NCBI GenBank assembly: GCA_013396655.1 | Contig: WBMV01004998.1 | Coordinates: 191,457 to 255,456 of the forward strand | Direction: 5' to 3' | From: Campylorhamphus procurvoides | Taxonomy: Eukaryota; Chordata; Aves; Passeriformes; Dendrocolaptidae | Length of the DNA: 64,000 bases | Shown: positions 23,106-35,000 of the stretch, one piece after another | How the letters are laid out: every line of letters begins with the position of its first letter | How positions within the stretch are numbered: the stretch's first letter is position 1 | Notes under the pieces: model-generated | Seen by the model: the letters and a program-made list of their open reading frames with translations, nothing else | Told to the model about the DNA's origin: nothing | Databases searched by the model: none | Program-made: the position numbers and the translations under genes

Positions 23106-26100
23106 CAAGAATAAAAGGAGGACACAAGCTTCATCTGAAACAGGGGACACCTTTCAGATCCCTGGAGAAGCAAACTGGAAACAAGACTTGCTCTGCATGG
23201 AGCCAGCATTCTGACTGTCTTGTAGTGAGAGCTGCTGGTGGGTTGCAGGCTCTGTTTCTTGAGGGATAAGGGCAAAAAATGCCCAGGGCACTGAAAGCTT
23301 CATCCCAGCCTTCACTGAAGGGCCCAGCTGTCTCAGGACAGCTATGGAGATCTTAGGACCTCCATCCCCTGGCACCTTTCTATATTAGCTGAATCAAGGC
23401 ACTGACCTCTACCACCAAGACGTGGGATTTTTGCTCCAAGGGGAATCCCAACATTTCAGTCTCTGCTTGTTTTTCCCCAAAAGGAATGGAACAGTTGCAA
23501 TTTCGAAATTTTCCACAGAGTGATAATTGAACAAACAAACAAACAAAGTCAGGAACAACAGAAAATTTGGACTGAAGCAAAATGTTTTTATGCTGTGAGA
23601 AGGTCTGACAGAGCCGGACTTGTAGGAATATGCAGACTGAGGCATTATGGGAAGCTGATGTAAAATTGCTTTCAGGTCTGAGCTCCCCTCTAGTCCCCTG
23701 GCTTGGCATCAGCAGGTCAGAAGAGAAAAAGGCATTTCAGGACAGTGCTGTACCTGCTCCTTCAATGCCAAATGTCTGTACTTGGTCTGACTCCCAGCTT
23801 CCATCAAGGATGAATTCTTTTTCATAGCAGAAAGCGTCTGAAGACGCCTGGGCTTGTCCTGTGCCAATGGGAGGGCTTCCCAGGCACACAGAGCCCTGAC
23901 TGCTGTGAATGCTCCCAGCCCAGCTGCCTACTAAATCAGAAGCACATTAATGGAATCAGAGCAGGAGGAAAGAGGCCACGTCTCTTTTCTTCTGTGCTCC
24001 ATCAACAGGCTGGCTGGCTATCTGAACCTGTGGGGCTCTTCCAGGGAGCCTTTGGCAGCACTGCCCTGCAGGGTTGTTTACTTTTCTAATTACAAACAAC
24101 ACCAAGAAGGTGCCTGATGAGCTCAGGGAAATCTTTCATACCAGGCTTTCTCTGTTTGCATTAAATTATCAGTGTACCATAAATTTCTGGGCATGTGAAT
24201 TGGGGCAGATGCCAGCTGAGGATCAAAGGAGGGGAGATCTGCAGGGAATGCTGAGCCCCCTGAGCTTCCCAGAAGACAAGCCCATGCCTAGAACTTGCCC
24301 TGGTCATTGTGCTTAGATGAAAGGTCTGGTAGGCACCACCAAGGTGGCTTCCCTGTAGCTTACTGAGGCACCACTGGTTGTGCAACCAGGCTCAGTGTGG
24401 AGCTGGAGGAGATGAACATGTCTTTGGGATTGGAGTAGGGATTGTGTAGTTTGGTCCAAAATCAAAGCAGCCTGGAATATTTCGTCTTCACCACTATCTC
24501 CCATGGACCCACAGGCCTATCTACCAGCTGGTCTTCTGTCTTCCTCCTTACACTGCTGGCAGGCTAAGAGAAGAATGGTGGTGTTATGAACCATGGCCAA
24601 CAGCCATGGTTCTTGTGTAGCTGTGGAAACAGCCCTGGGGTACACAACAAGATGCTGTGTGGCAGGGGCAGCTCCAGCAGTGAGGAGGAAGAGTAGGGAG
24701 CAGGCAGCACAGCTCTTTCAGGGCCTGCAAACATTGCAAACAGCTCTCTCATAGTCATGCTGTCAGGATGTGGAGATGCAGGCAGCATGCAGCTCGAATG
24801 CTTGCTTTTGGCTACAGAGCAGGGAATGGGAGCTCTGCTTCAGCCAGACCCAAACTTGGATTCACTGCTACATCCATTCCAAGATGAGCCACGATGACCA
24901 TGATGCAGTTTGTCTTGGTCTGTGTGGGCAGAGGTGTGCAAGGAATGCCCTTATGATCCAGGGCTGAAAGCACATGTGCAAACACCCACCCAGACCTGGC
25001 TGATCCATGGGAATCTGGCACAGAACAATCAGACACCTGCAAGCCTTGGTCCCCAGATGGAGTTTGCTGCAAGGCTCAGATGAGGCCCAGTTAACTGTGA
25101 GAGGAATGAGAGTGGCTTTCTCAAACTGTATGGAGAAGCACCACTCCCAATACAGTAAGGTCCCTGCCCATCAGGATGGATGAGGATACAGCCTTGTAAT
25201 GTATCCTGAGCCAGCGGAGCAGCTTTGTGAGTGACAAACACAATTCTCAGGCACTGTTCTCCAACAAGTCCTGCCTTAGATCCTATGTATGTGTAAAAGC
25301 ATAGGTGTCCCAACAGAGAGGCTGCCTCCTCCACCAGCAATTCACAGGAAAAGAGAAGTGATCCAGCATCCAAAATAACTCAGCAACCAAATTATAGCCT
25401 TCCTTAGCAGGCTTTTCCGTGTTGCAAGAGGGTGAGAAATCAAACAGCATGTCAGACAGATGTTAGCTAATGAACTGGAAGGTGCCCAGGATATAGCATC
25501 CAGCTGGAGTCACACCAGAAGATTTGTGCAAGTGCGATAAACCCTTGCTGTGGGCATTTAGTGGGCAGGCTGTGAAATGAGGCATTTCAAAACTTCGACC
25601 CTACTATGCCTTACACACACCACCTCCACAGCTCACTGTGAGAGGAATTTGTTTCATCCCTAGTTGTCCTGTAGCAGGGTGCTAAGACATTGCAATCTTA
25701 GCCTGGTTGGTGTCAAAGTTTATTCTGGGGCAATTTACTTGGGGAGGGAAGATTGGAGGTTGTGTTGTTCTTATATTTTTTCCTTTCTCCTGAAGCTTTG
25801 CTCCCCAGCACTGTGGGACACCACTGTATCTTTCTGACAAGCTGTGACCTAAGCCATGGTGTCAGACCTGAGCACAGCTGCCCATGGAGCTTGTCTTCCT
25901 ATAAGCATCCCTGAAGGAAGTGGTCTGACTTCCCTGTAAGGGATCTGTTTTTTTCCTACCTTTGTCCCAACCTGCTGGATGGTTTCAGGTATGGCTTGCA
26001 TTCCCATCCCAAGCTGTATTGCATCCCCCAAACTAAAGTATTTTGAGACAGATAGTGGGGTTTTTTTGTACTCAGAGCTTGGAAAATTTGTGCTGGGCAC

Positions 26101-27825
26101 TTCATGTAACTATGGGAAAAGAAATGAGAATACACAGGTACCTGTGGTCATACCATTCAGAGTCCTGTTACATGGCTCAGGCCAGCCTGGGATCTGCCCT
26201 GTGACTGGCTCTGCCCAGCCATGCCCCTGTTGGAGGAATGTCACCCCTGAGCAAAGAGAGAGTATTGAGTGTCCCCATCTCCTACAGAGATCTTTGGTGT
26301 CACCGCCATCGGATTTACAAGGACAGGTCCTCCCAGTCTAGTTTTGCTGCTCACTCTGGAGTCTCCCTGGGCAGAAGAGTCTCTTCATCCTCACCAAGGG
26401 ACAGCTGCAATTGGTTATGAGATGCCAAGAACAAAGCAGATCCAAAGCCTGATGGAATCTGCTATGTCCCTATGTTCTGGAGGTCCGGATTGCTCCCAGG
26501 TGTGCTCCACAAAGACTGGTCCCAGCTGGGGGGCAGAGTAGCTGTGGGGGCTGAAAAGGGATGTTTAGTGGATGTGAAGACCTCTTGGGCATGCTCCAGA
26601 TTTCTCCACAAACAGATGGGGCAGTGGTACACCTCAATATCCCCACTAATTCACAGCTACAAAATCATCACAACCCTGTTTTGTGCCCCCTACTGCATAA
26701 AAAGCAGGGCCCACGGTGGTACAGACAGTTTGTCATCATCTGCATTGACGACAGCATGCATTAATGCATTCATTTTGTCTCTCTCCCTGTGGTCATCCAT
26801 CAGGACACTTCCAGGTACTTGGGAACATCAGCACTCCAGGGCCACCTCCCAATGTTTAGATCTGCTCCTGCAGAGGCACAGTGTGTTTGCAGACCTGGCT
26901 CCACGTCATTCATTAGACCCAGCAGCATTTACTGCTCAAGGAGCAGAGCCAAGTTGCAAAATAAACGTCTGGCTCCTTTACTGCTGGTTTCTAGCAATGA
27001 AAGAGTGTCATAAACTTTATGCAAACTCCCAGGTGATAGCTGCAGAGTGGAGGGACATATTTGCTATATTTTTAATTTCCCTTCTTTGATGTGGGATGTT
27101 GTTTCTCCTTTAACTGTGGTACAAAGGACATCTGTATGGATGATGGCTCTTTTTTTTTCTTTTTCCTTTGCTGCCCTTCGATGGCTTCTATCGCCTTTCT
27201 CCACCTGAGCTCCCGGTGCAGGGTGATTTATCACAAGGAAGACAGTTGCAGTACCACGGGGAAGAGTCTGATGGAGGACCTGTGTGACTGAAGTGAGCTG
27301 GTGTCTGATGCCTGCCAGACACTGTGTCCAGCTCTGCTCCCTTGCAGACATAGGGGAGGTTTTGCAAAACACCCATTCTACAGATTGGAAAAGCATAAGT
27401 GTCGCATTTGAGTTACAGAAGAGAGAGTAAGACCATCTCTTTTCTTTGTAGTCACTGGAGAGGACTGGCTTCAGGGCTCTGGTTTGCAGCTTGGCAGTGC
27501 CAGCAGGCAAGAGGAGGGAGCAGTGCAGTGCTGGCTGTGGTGGGATTATTCCTGCAGCTGCTTTGGTCACCAAAACTGAGCTTTGTGTATATGCCCTGCA
27601 ACAGGCAGCACCAATCCATGCTCACATGCACCAGAAATGGTGGTTAATGACTCAGTGTAGTTTTCCCCATGCCTCCTCCCCAGCTCAACCCCTGTTGCAG
27701 AGGTGTGCCAAGCCTCTGTGTCCACCAGGACTTCTGCCACCCTGTGTCTTCCTGATCACATAGAGGGTGAACACCCTTTTGCCTCTGTCCATTTAGTTGT
27801 TCAACATGATGAAGTTTGTAGGGAG
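23106..27825. other. Unique non-coding sequence, no gene seen
   Basis: Nothing recognised beyond a (ACAA)4-type run at 23531-23547. The 205-codon frame at 26472-27089 (plus) and the 169-codon frame at 27573-27064 (minus) overlap at their ends, lack recognisable domains and have no credible start context. Both are treated as chance. Confidence 0.5.
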
Positions 27826-27869
27826 ATCACAACTAATCTTCCTCAACCAGGAGGACGATTAGTTCTGAT
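27826..27869. repeat. Imperfect inverted repeat (44-bp hairpin)
   Basis: Arms pair as 4 bp, mismatch, 8 bp (AACTAATC/GATTAGTT), mismatch, 5 bp (TCCTC/GAGGA) around a 6-base loop AACCAG: 17 of 19 positions pair. The stem is shorter than a usual pre-miRNA (about 22+ bp per arm). No transposon ends or target duplications flank it. It could be a template-switch product or the centre of a small decayed palindromic element. Confidence 0.85.
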
Positions 27870-30800
27870 GCAGGGCTGTTGATAGATGCATGCAATGCCT
27901 GGACCTGCAAGAGAATCACCAGTTGAAGTCACTTGTATTTTAAAGCATCTCTCCAGTGACTCCCTGGAGTGGGAGGGCTTGAGTGGCCACAGCCACCTGG
28001 ACCCAGCCAGAACTTTATCTGCAGTTCAAGTGCTTGTATCTTCATGAACAGTGACCTCCACAAGCTCTGGGGGAGCAGTTAAGAGAAAGGAGCTGCTCTT
28101 CACTTCAGGAATGAAATACAAGAACACAACTTGCCCTCCTGCTTCCCCTGAGGGCACCAGGAGATCACTCAGCCTGAGCCAGGGCACGGCGCAAGTGTGG
28201 TTTTCATGTTGTTTTTGGTGCTTAACTCACAGTACTCTTTGATATCTCTCACCTGCTTTTGTTCTCTAGGATCCTCATGCTGTTGGGGCTCCTTTTGTTC
28301 CCTGAGTCCTTATTCTCCTCCCTCTCCGGACTTACCATGCCAAATGGATTTTGATTGCTTTTAGCTGGAGATCAAGCGCTGTTCTCTTTCATTAGAAGCA
28401 GTATTTGTTGTACCAGTACTCAAATGACCCCAGTGCAGAGAACTACAGAACAATTCCTTTAACTGCTATGCAGAAGGCAAATATTTGCTGGTACAAAACA
28501 CTTTGGATGATGTTATAGGGAAGATTTCTACACACATCAGACATGCAACAAAGCTGACATGCCTTTTCACCGAGTCACATGTACCCTGACACCTTCTGTG
28601 TCATAAAAGTTGGAAAACAACATTTCTATTTTACAGGAAAAATACATTCTTAAAAGTCTGCTTTTTTTGTTTTTGCCCTTTTTTTTATTCTGCTTTTTTT
28701 TCTCTTTTATTTTTTTCCCCTTCTCTTGTACTGGAATGAAACCAAGTTGCTTAATTTTATTTTAAATGTATTTATAGGTTGTGGGAAAAGAAATGAAAAA
28801 AGCAGTGCTCAAGACTGGCCAAGAGCCAACGACCACTTCTTGGTGCAGGAGAGCTGAAATGAGTATCAGCCAGGCTGATTCCCCCTTGCCTACCCTGAGT
28901 GCTCTGACTTCCATGCTGTTGGCTACTTTGCATCACTGATTTTTATTAAAAGTCTAATCAAGGATCTGCTGAATTTTCCCATCAAGAATTTAATCAAAAT
29001 TGGTTCATTACCATTATATATTTTATTTTAAAACTTTTTTATTTTTTTCTTCCCTGAAGTGGAGGACAGTGTCCTTTGCAAGTAAAAAGACAATTAATTG
29101 CCATTTCAAGTTGAGAAACTGAGGTGGAAGAGGCGTTTTAAGTGTGTTTTCCCTTCTTCTCTATCTTGGTAGGAAACAAGTGGTCAAATCAAGTTAGCAT
29201 CTTTTTCCGACTGCAGAGACTTTTCTGAGCAAGTTGGGCTCTGAGTTTGGAGTGAAGGATCAAGGTCCTTTTTTTAAAGTGTCACACCCTGCAAAACAGC
29301 AATTCTATGTGTAACCACACAGAGAGGGAGCACCTGAGCATGGATGTTTTCCAGGCCCCACTTAGCAACCCAGCAAAGGACCAGATGTTTCAAAGGGATG
29401 GCAACAGGTGGTTGAGCAAGAGCTGAGCAGTTTTTTCTCCCCAGAATACCTTCCCCAGGCTGTGCATGCTGAAGAAGAAAAGGTGGAACTGAGAGAAAGT
29501 GGGATGGGAAAGTCCTTCCTCGTAGCTCACTTCTTCCAGGCTTGCTCCCATTTCTGGGACGCTCTTTTTTAAGGTTAGTGAGACATGGTGAGTCCACAGC
29601 TGGAAATTTCTTCTGCAATAATAATTATCCTTTGTCCTTCCCTAGCTGCTTCTGGTCCAAAGTCCCTATGCCTCCATCCAGTAACAGATCTTATCTTGCC
29701 AACCCTTTCCCAGGCAGACAGATGATCTCCATGAGACAGACATGAGAAAACAAGTCTGGGTAAAACAGTGGGTATTGCTTCCCTTCACTGCATTCTTCCC
29801 TGGATCTTTCCATGACATGTTTGGCTACCCTGGGGATAGGTATTGCTCCCTCTCTCTGCCTCATGGTGAGGTGAGAGTTAGCTGATGCACAGCAGCCTGA
29901 TTACCCAGCTGCAGTACTGCTATCAGGGTTTTATAGAACATTTTCAACCATTCTATCATCTGAAGGCTGAGTCTTCCCACTGCAAAATAAGCCCCTTGCC
30001 CTTGGAACTGGACCTGGGGTGCTATGCTGCATGCAAGGACATGGTGCACCCTTACTTCTCCTTGCCAGGGCAGCAATGTGATGGTCTGCCCCACAGACTC
30101 ATTTGCAGACAGTACTCATGCCAGGCTGGGTGGCAAAGGGAAGCACTGTCTAGCAAAGGAAAGGGGAGAAATGTTCTGCTCCAGTCCTGGAAACCCTGCC
30201 AGGGGCACCAAGAGAGGTTTACTGCAGCATATTGGGACACATCGCAGGCACAGTGAGTTAGGAACAACTTGGTAGTCGTCAATGACCTGTGTTTGGAAAT
30301 GAGCTGTGCCAAGAGAACCAAGTCCTCCTTGCCCAGGACAGAGGAGAACAGCTGCCCCTCTGGGCTACCTCCTCTCCCACCAGGCAGGAAAGAGAAGGTT
30401 TTTGCTGTATTCTTCCCCAGCACAGTCCCTCTCATCCCATGATTTACACAGACATCCAGGTGTGAACATCATTCCAGGGATCACAGGGGACCACACTGTG
30501 GCATTTAGTCACCCATGCTCTCTCCAGGAAGCACCAGGGATGTGAAGACCAGGCTAATGGGGAACTATTTGCCCTTCCAACAACAACCCACCTTGGAAAA
30601 GCAGTATTAGTGATCTCATTCCTGGCATCTTCCCATTCCCAGTGCTTGCTGGGCAAAGGGTTTAAACAGGGTTCAAAGCTTCCTGGCTGGCATTCCTGAG
30701 TTGCGAGGTTGGCATCTCTAATAATATGCTGCAGCCAAAAGAAGAATTTTGTACTATGATAAAGCTTTAAATTAAAAATAAAATGACCCTCAAAGACAGA

Positions 30801-31139
30801 TAGGTACTCCAGTTTCCATCTTAGACTCAACTGTCCTTAATTTGCTATGCAACAAGAAGTTCTGGAAGGTCTTTGCAGGACCCTTCAGTTACCAGCATTA
30901 CTAGATTAGGTCTCTGTACATCCCATGGTGCCTAACCTAAGAGCACTGAGAGCCAGAAAGAAGGAAATGCAGTTTGAGTTCTCATCTATCAACTCTCTGA
31001 TGCCTCTCTTAAAGCTACAGTCTGCCCTTTCCCACTAAACAGGCAAAAATGTGACCATAATGGGTAACTTCTTTTCCCATCCAGCTGCTTGGGAGCTTGT
31101 TATGACACTGCAAACTGTCTCTCACTCTGCAAATTCTCC
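27870..31139. other. Non-coding sequence with T-rich tracts
   Basis: T-rich tracts lie at 28661-28727 and 29027-29052. Between them (28920-29025) is an AT-rich stretch with a TTTGCAT octamer-like site and several TAAT/ATTA cores, a weak enhancer candidate. No gene or transposon recognised. Confidence 0.5.
28661..28727. repeat. T-rich low-complexity tract
   Basis: Runs of T up to eight, broken mainly by short C- and G-containing interruptions, ending in TTTTTTCCCCTTCTCTTG. Simple low-complexity sequence. Confidence 0.8.
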
Positions 31140-31500
31140 TTTCAAGACACACTAGGGTCATTCTTTTTTATAGTAAGGAACAGGGCGGGAGGAGGGTACA
31201 ATCCTGAGGGAAAGAGATAAATAATCTTCAAAGAGAACAATTAACAATCAATTGCAGCACTGCTGTAGAGCAGAGATAGACCCCTATTTCTGCCTTTTAT
31301 TTCTGATTAATGAAAGAAAGGCCTGGCATCCATTTTCTCCACCCTTGAGAAACTGGTCTCCTGATTATGTCACAACTGATCTGCGATTGTTCTCTCCGAA
31401 GATTGTTTATCTCTTTTCTTCATGATTGCCTGCTCTGAGACCTTAATAAATTTGATCCAGCCAGCAGCAGTGCTTGCTAATTTTTCCCTGAGGAGGATTT
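31140..31500. promoter_or_regulatory. Candidate conserved non-coding element
   Basis: Dense Sox-like and homeodomain-like motifs: AACAATTAACAATCAATTG near 31237, TGATTAATG near 31303, and two ATTGTT cores near 31388 and 31403 (GCGATTGTTCTC, AGATTGTTTATC). A GATTATGTCAC site resembling CRE/bZIP sits near 31362. Coding frames are closed. This is the most enhancer-like stretch I see in the window. Conservation is not testable here. Confidence 0.35.
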
Positions 31501-31990
31501 GAGTTTTTGTCAAGCTCTTAGGGCTTCGTCTCTGTTGCTTCTTAAAGGATTATGTTGGAAACATCACTTTCCAGCACTGTAGCATCCAGGTTGCTGGTAG
31601 TTATGTGTTTTCATTGGATGAAATCAGCAGCAGGGCTCAGCGTTGATCTCAGCCACTCTATACTAGATGCTATAGAGAGATGACCTTGGCAAATAGGGGT
31701 TTTTTTAGGATCCCATTATTATAAGCCACGAGGAAGACCTCGCTCTTCTTCCCAGCTTTCAGCAAGGAGTGAGATGGGACAGGATTACCAGAAGCTTGGA
31801 AAAGCCCTAGGCTGAGCCAGTGGGAGCCCAGACAAGGCTGCAGGATTACTGTAAATCAGTGGGTATTTAAGTGGTAAAGAAGGGAAAACGGTGGATGCAG
31901 AAAAGATGCTCAGAGCCAAACCCATGGCACGGCTGAATGCTCCTCTGAAAGGAGGCTGTGGGTTCTGCTTCAGGGATTACTACCCTGAAT
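31501..31990. other. Unique non-coding sequence, no gene seen
   Basis: No exon, repeat family or RNA gene recognised. Confidence 0.5.
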
Positions 31991-32046
31991 GGGGCAGAGT
32001 AGCCCTGGGGCATGGGGCAGAGTAGCTCTGGGGCAGAGTAGCTCTG
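31991..32046. repeat. Small minisatellite (three GGGGCAGAGTAGCTCTG-like units)
   Basis: Three near-identical 16-17-bp units at 31991-32007, 32014-32030 and 32031-32046. The first two are separated by GGGCAT; the first has CCCTG where the others have CTCTG. A local tandem duplication of recent origin. Confidence 0.9.
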
Positions 32047-35000
32047 GTGTCTTAGGGTTTGTGGATGCCTCTAGCACCCCTGCAGGCTCTCCCAGGGTGC
32101 CAGGCCAACTGAAGACCAGTTCTGCACTAGTTTTCTCTTGCCACCACTCTGCATGGTACTTTCCTTGCTGAATTCAACCTATTGTATGGATATGCAGTGG
32201 CGCAGCCCTTCCCTACAAGTCATTCTCTTACAGGCAAAGGAGGGGAACAGTGGATAGTGTCTGTTTTTGTGAGCAGCACAGAGGTGGCAAATGCACTTGT
32301 TTATTGCGCTACAAGTATAGATTAAAGATTTCTTGCCTTCTTCCCTTCCTATTCTCAAGTCAATCCTTTGTGTGTGCCTGTTACTGCCTGCATGAACACA
32401 AGGGTCTATCTTGCATTAATGCAGTCAGATAAGGAGGTCTCCTTGGGGAATCATTCCCCACTGTTTTTATTTCAATATGACAAACACTGCGTGCTTGAGT
32501 GGTAAATGAGATGGTGTTATTTCTCCAACTTCCTTTTTGTTCTTGTCCTAATATTCTCTTCTATTTCAAGCTGTTGCAACAAACCCTCTCCCTCTGCTCC
32601 TTCTTCTCTCTGACTCTCATCCTTCAGATGTTTAGGCTAAGTCTCTCCGTGAGGTCTGATGGGATCAGCTTCATAAACCTTCCTGCTCTTAGGTTTCCTA
32701 GGAGAAAGGCCATGGGAAGGAGTGTTACCAAAGGCCTTGCTATCCCCAGGGCCATATACTGTAACCTGCTTTGTGATATGACCATTTCCTCTTGGTTGGA
32801 GTGATGAAAGCTTCACCCCTAAAAACCTGCATAAATATTTCAGCTGTAAAAGAAAAGAAAAAAAAAGAGAAGTTAAGATGAGAATGGAGAGCTGACTGCA
32901 ATGCCATCTCTGCTGGAAACTGGGATGTGGGTTCTCTAAAGGTCATCCTGAGCTAGAGAAAGCCTCAATTGAATTCAAAATACTTCCCTTCCTTATTGGC
33001 AGCAGCACATGTGTTTGCAGACAGTCTTTAGGTTTCACTCTTACTAATGTTGCTTCCCTTTTGCTCACTCCAGGGTCAGGCCCCAGCTTGCACAGGGATG
33101 GGGCTCTCCCTGGTTTTGGGTTGCGTGAACCCAGTGTGGCTGGCTGGAAATAAAGCTGTACTTTCCCAGCTGGCCTCACCCTCTGCAGCAATGACAGTGC
33201 CATCAGTCAGGTAAGAAAGCTGTTGTGAATGTCTCTAGTCAGGAATTCAGCACGCACTACACAAAGCCCACCATTTCCCTGCTCAGGTAAGGAGATGCCC
33301 TCCCTTCAGCTCATGGAAAAATACTGTATACGTGACAAAGCCACACAGCACTTTGGATGCCATGTTGATCCCATGTCTGTGAGGAATGTATGGCTGCCTC
33401 CCATTTGCCAGCATCAGGAGGATAGGTTTGAGCACAGGGTATCCCAGGGAAAAGCATCCAGCTCTGCCTTGAAACGTATCAGGGTTTTTAGCAAGGCTGC
33501 AGCAGCCTGTGAATGACAAACCCCTTGATTTAGAATTAAGTTGACATTTTATTTCAACCTACACCATGTTATTTTTAAGGAAAAGTGCTGATCACGCAGC
33601 TCTGACCAGTGCCTGGAAAATTGCTGGGGTCGGAAAGCAGTGCTCACCCTCCCCAAGCTGCAAAGTAGGTGTGAAATGTCTGACTGTTGTCTGCAAGAGC
33701 CAGCTGAGCTCCTGAACACAGGGACACAACTGCGTGCTGCCTTGAAACACTGGGGAAGCCAGGCAGTGGTGTCACCAGTGACGATCACAGCCTGAAGTCA
33801 TGGGTCAGGTTTGGACATGGACATCCATTTCATCCCTTTGCCCCGACGTGACCTTGGCTCTTGCCCACTTTTGTCCTGCTCCAGGACTCTCTGACAGACC
33901 CAGCTGGCTGATGACCACCTCAGAGTGGTCAGTAGGTTTTTCACACAGGAAAAATGCTAAGGACTTCCCCAGAAACCCATGCCAGTCTTAGTGGCACAGA
34001 AAATATGTAATTTTATTAGGTATGGGACTAAAATCTTAATCCCGGGCCATGTTGCTAGACCTGCCATCTACAGTTTTCTTCTCCTGGCTATAAAAGAAGT
34101 GATGCCAACCTGTCTCAGACATAGGACCACCAGGCTGGAGAGACATCCTGGTTTTGGCAATGCTGTCCCCTACTCAAGGGACCAATGCTGCAATGCCAGC
34201 TTGTAAATGCTGAAACATGATCTGTCATCACAAATTCACCTTCTCATCGGTGGAGAGAAATAAACTTCTCATGTGCTCTGATCAACCTCCTACCACAGTG
34301 GGGAGCTAAGGAAGGTTTCCATGCTTAGAAAAGGGAGTAGAAGTGGTTTGCTCTGTCTCAATTGCCTTGGATTTTGTGTCCAGCCCTGGGGAGGTGGGAC
34401 CTGGCCCAGCATTTCTGACCCCTGGCACCTCCTGGCTGCCTGGTCAGGATGTGAGCATGCTCCTGTCATGATGCACTGAAACCGCTCATCAGCTTCCCAC
34501 CAAATGACAACGGTAAGCAAGAGAACATCAGATTCCTGGGGAGAAAAGTTCTCCCAAATCTGCAGCTGCTCCAGTATTTCCATGAACAGCTGATTTCAGC
34601 ACAATGTGCTCGCCTGGGCGAGGAACTTTGAGGACTGGCCTTGCTTAGGACATAGGTGATGTCTTGAACTGACTACTTCCCACTGCACATCATTGTTGGA
34701 CAGGATGATCTGACCATGGAAAGCAGAGGGATGGGCATTCCTCAGTGGTTGGCACTCACTACATGGAGCAAGTGCCTGGAAACATTACTCACTAATGGGG
34801 AGGTCTAGCCTGAAGACTGCAAAATGTGTTATTTTTGCAACTTCCATCCCTGCAACTACATGGAGTGTAACAGGAAAGATTATCTTGACAGCTCTCTTAC
34901 CTTATTCTCTCATCACAGCTCATCCAGCAAGGATGGTGAGGGAAGTAGTGAAGCAATTTCAGGAAGCTGTGCATTTTTTATGGTTATGTCTTATGATGTG

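Noticed and set aside
26472..27089. 205-codon plus-strand ATG frame
   Set aside because: No domain, no homology I can recognise, overlapped by open frames in other registers, and no splice or start context supporting translation.
27064..27573. 169-codon minus-strand frame
   Set aside because: No family signature; mixed low-complexity composition; treated as a chance frame.
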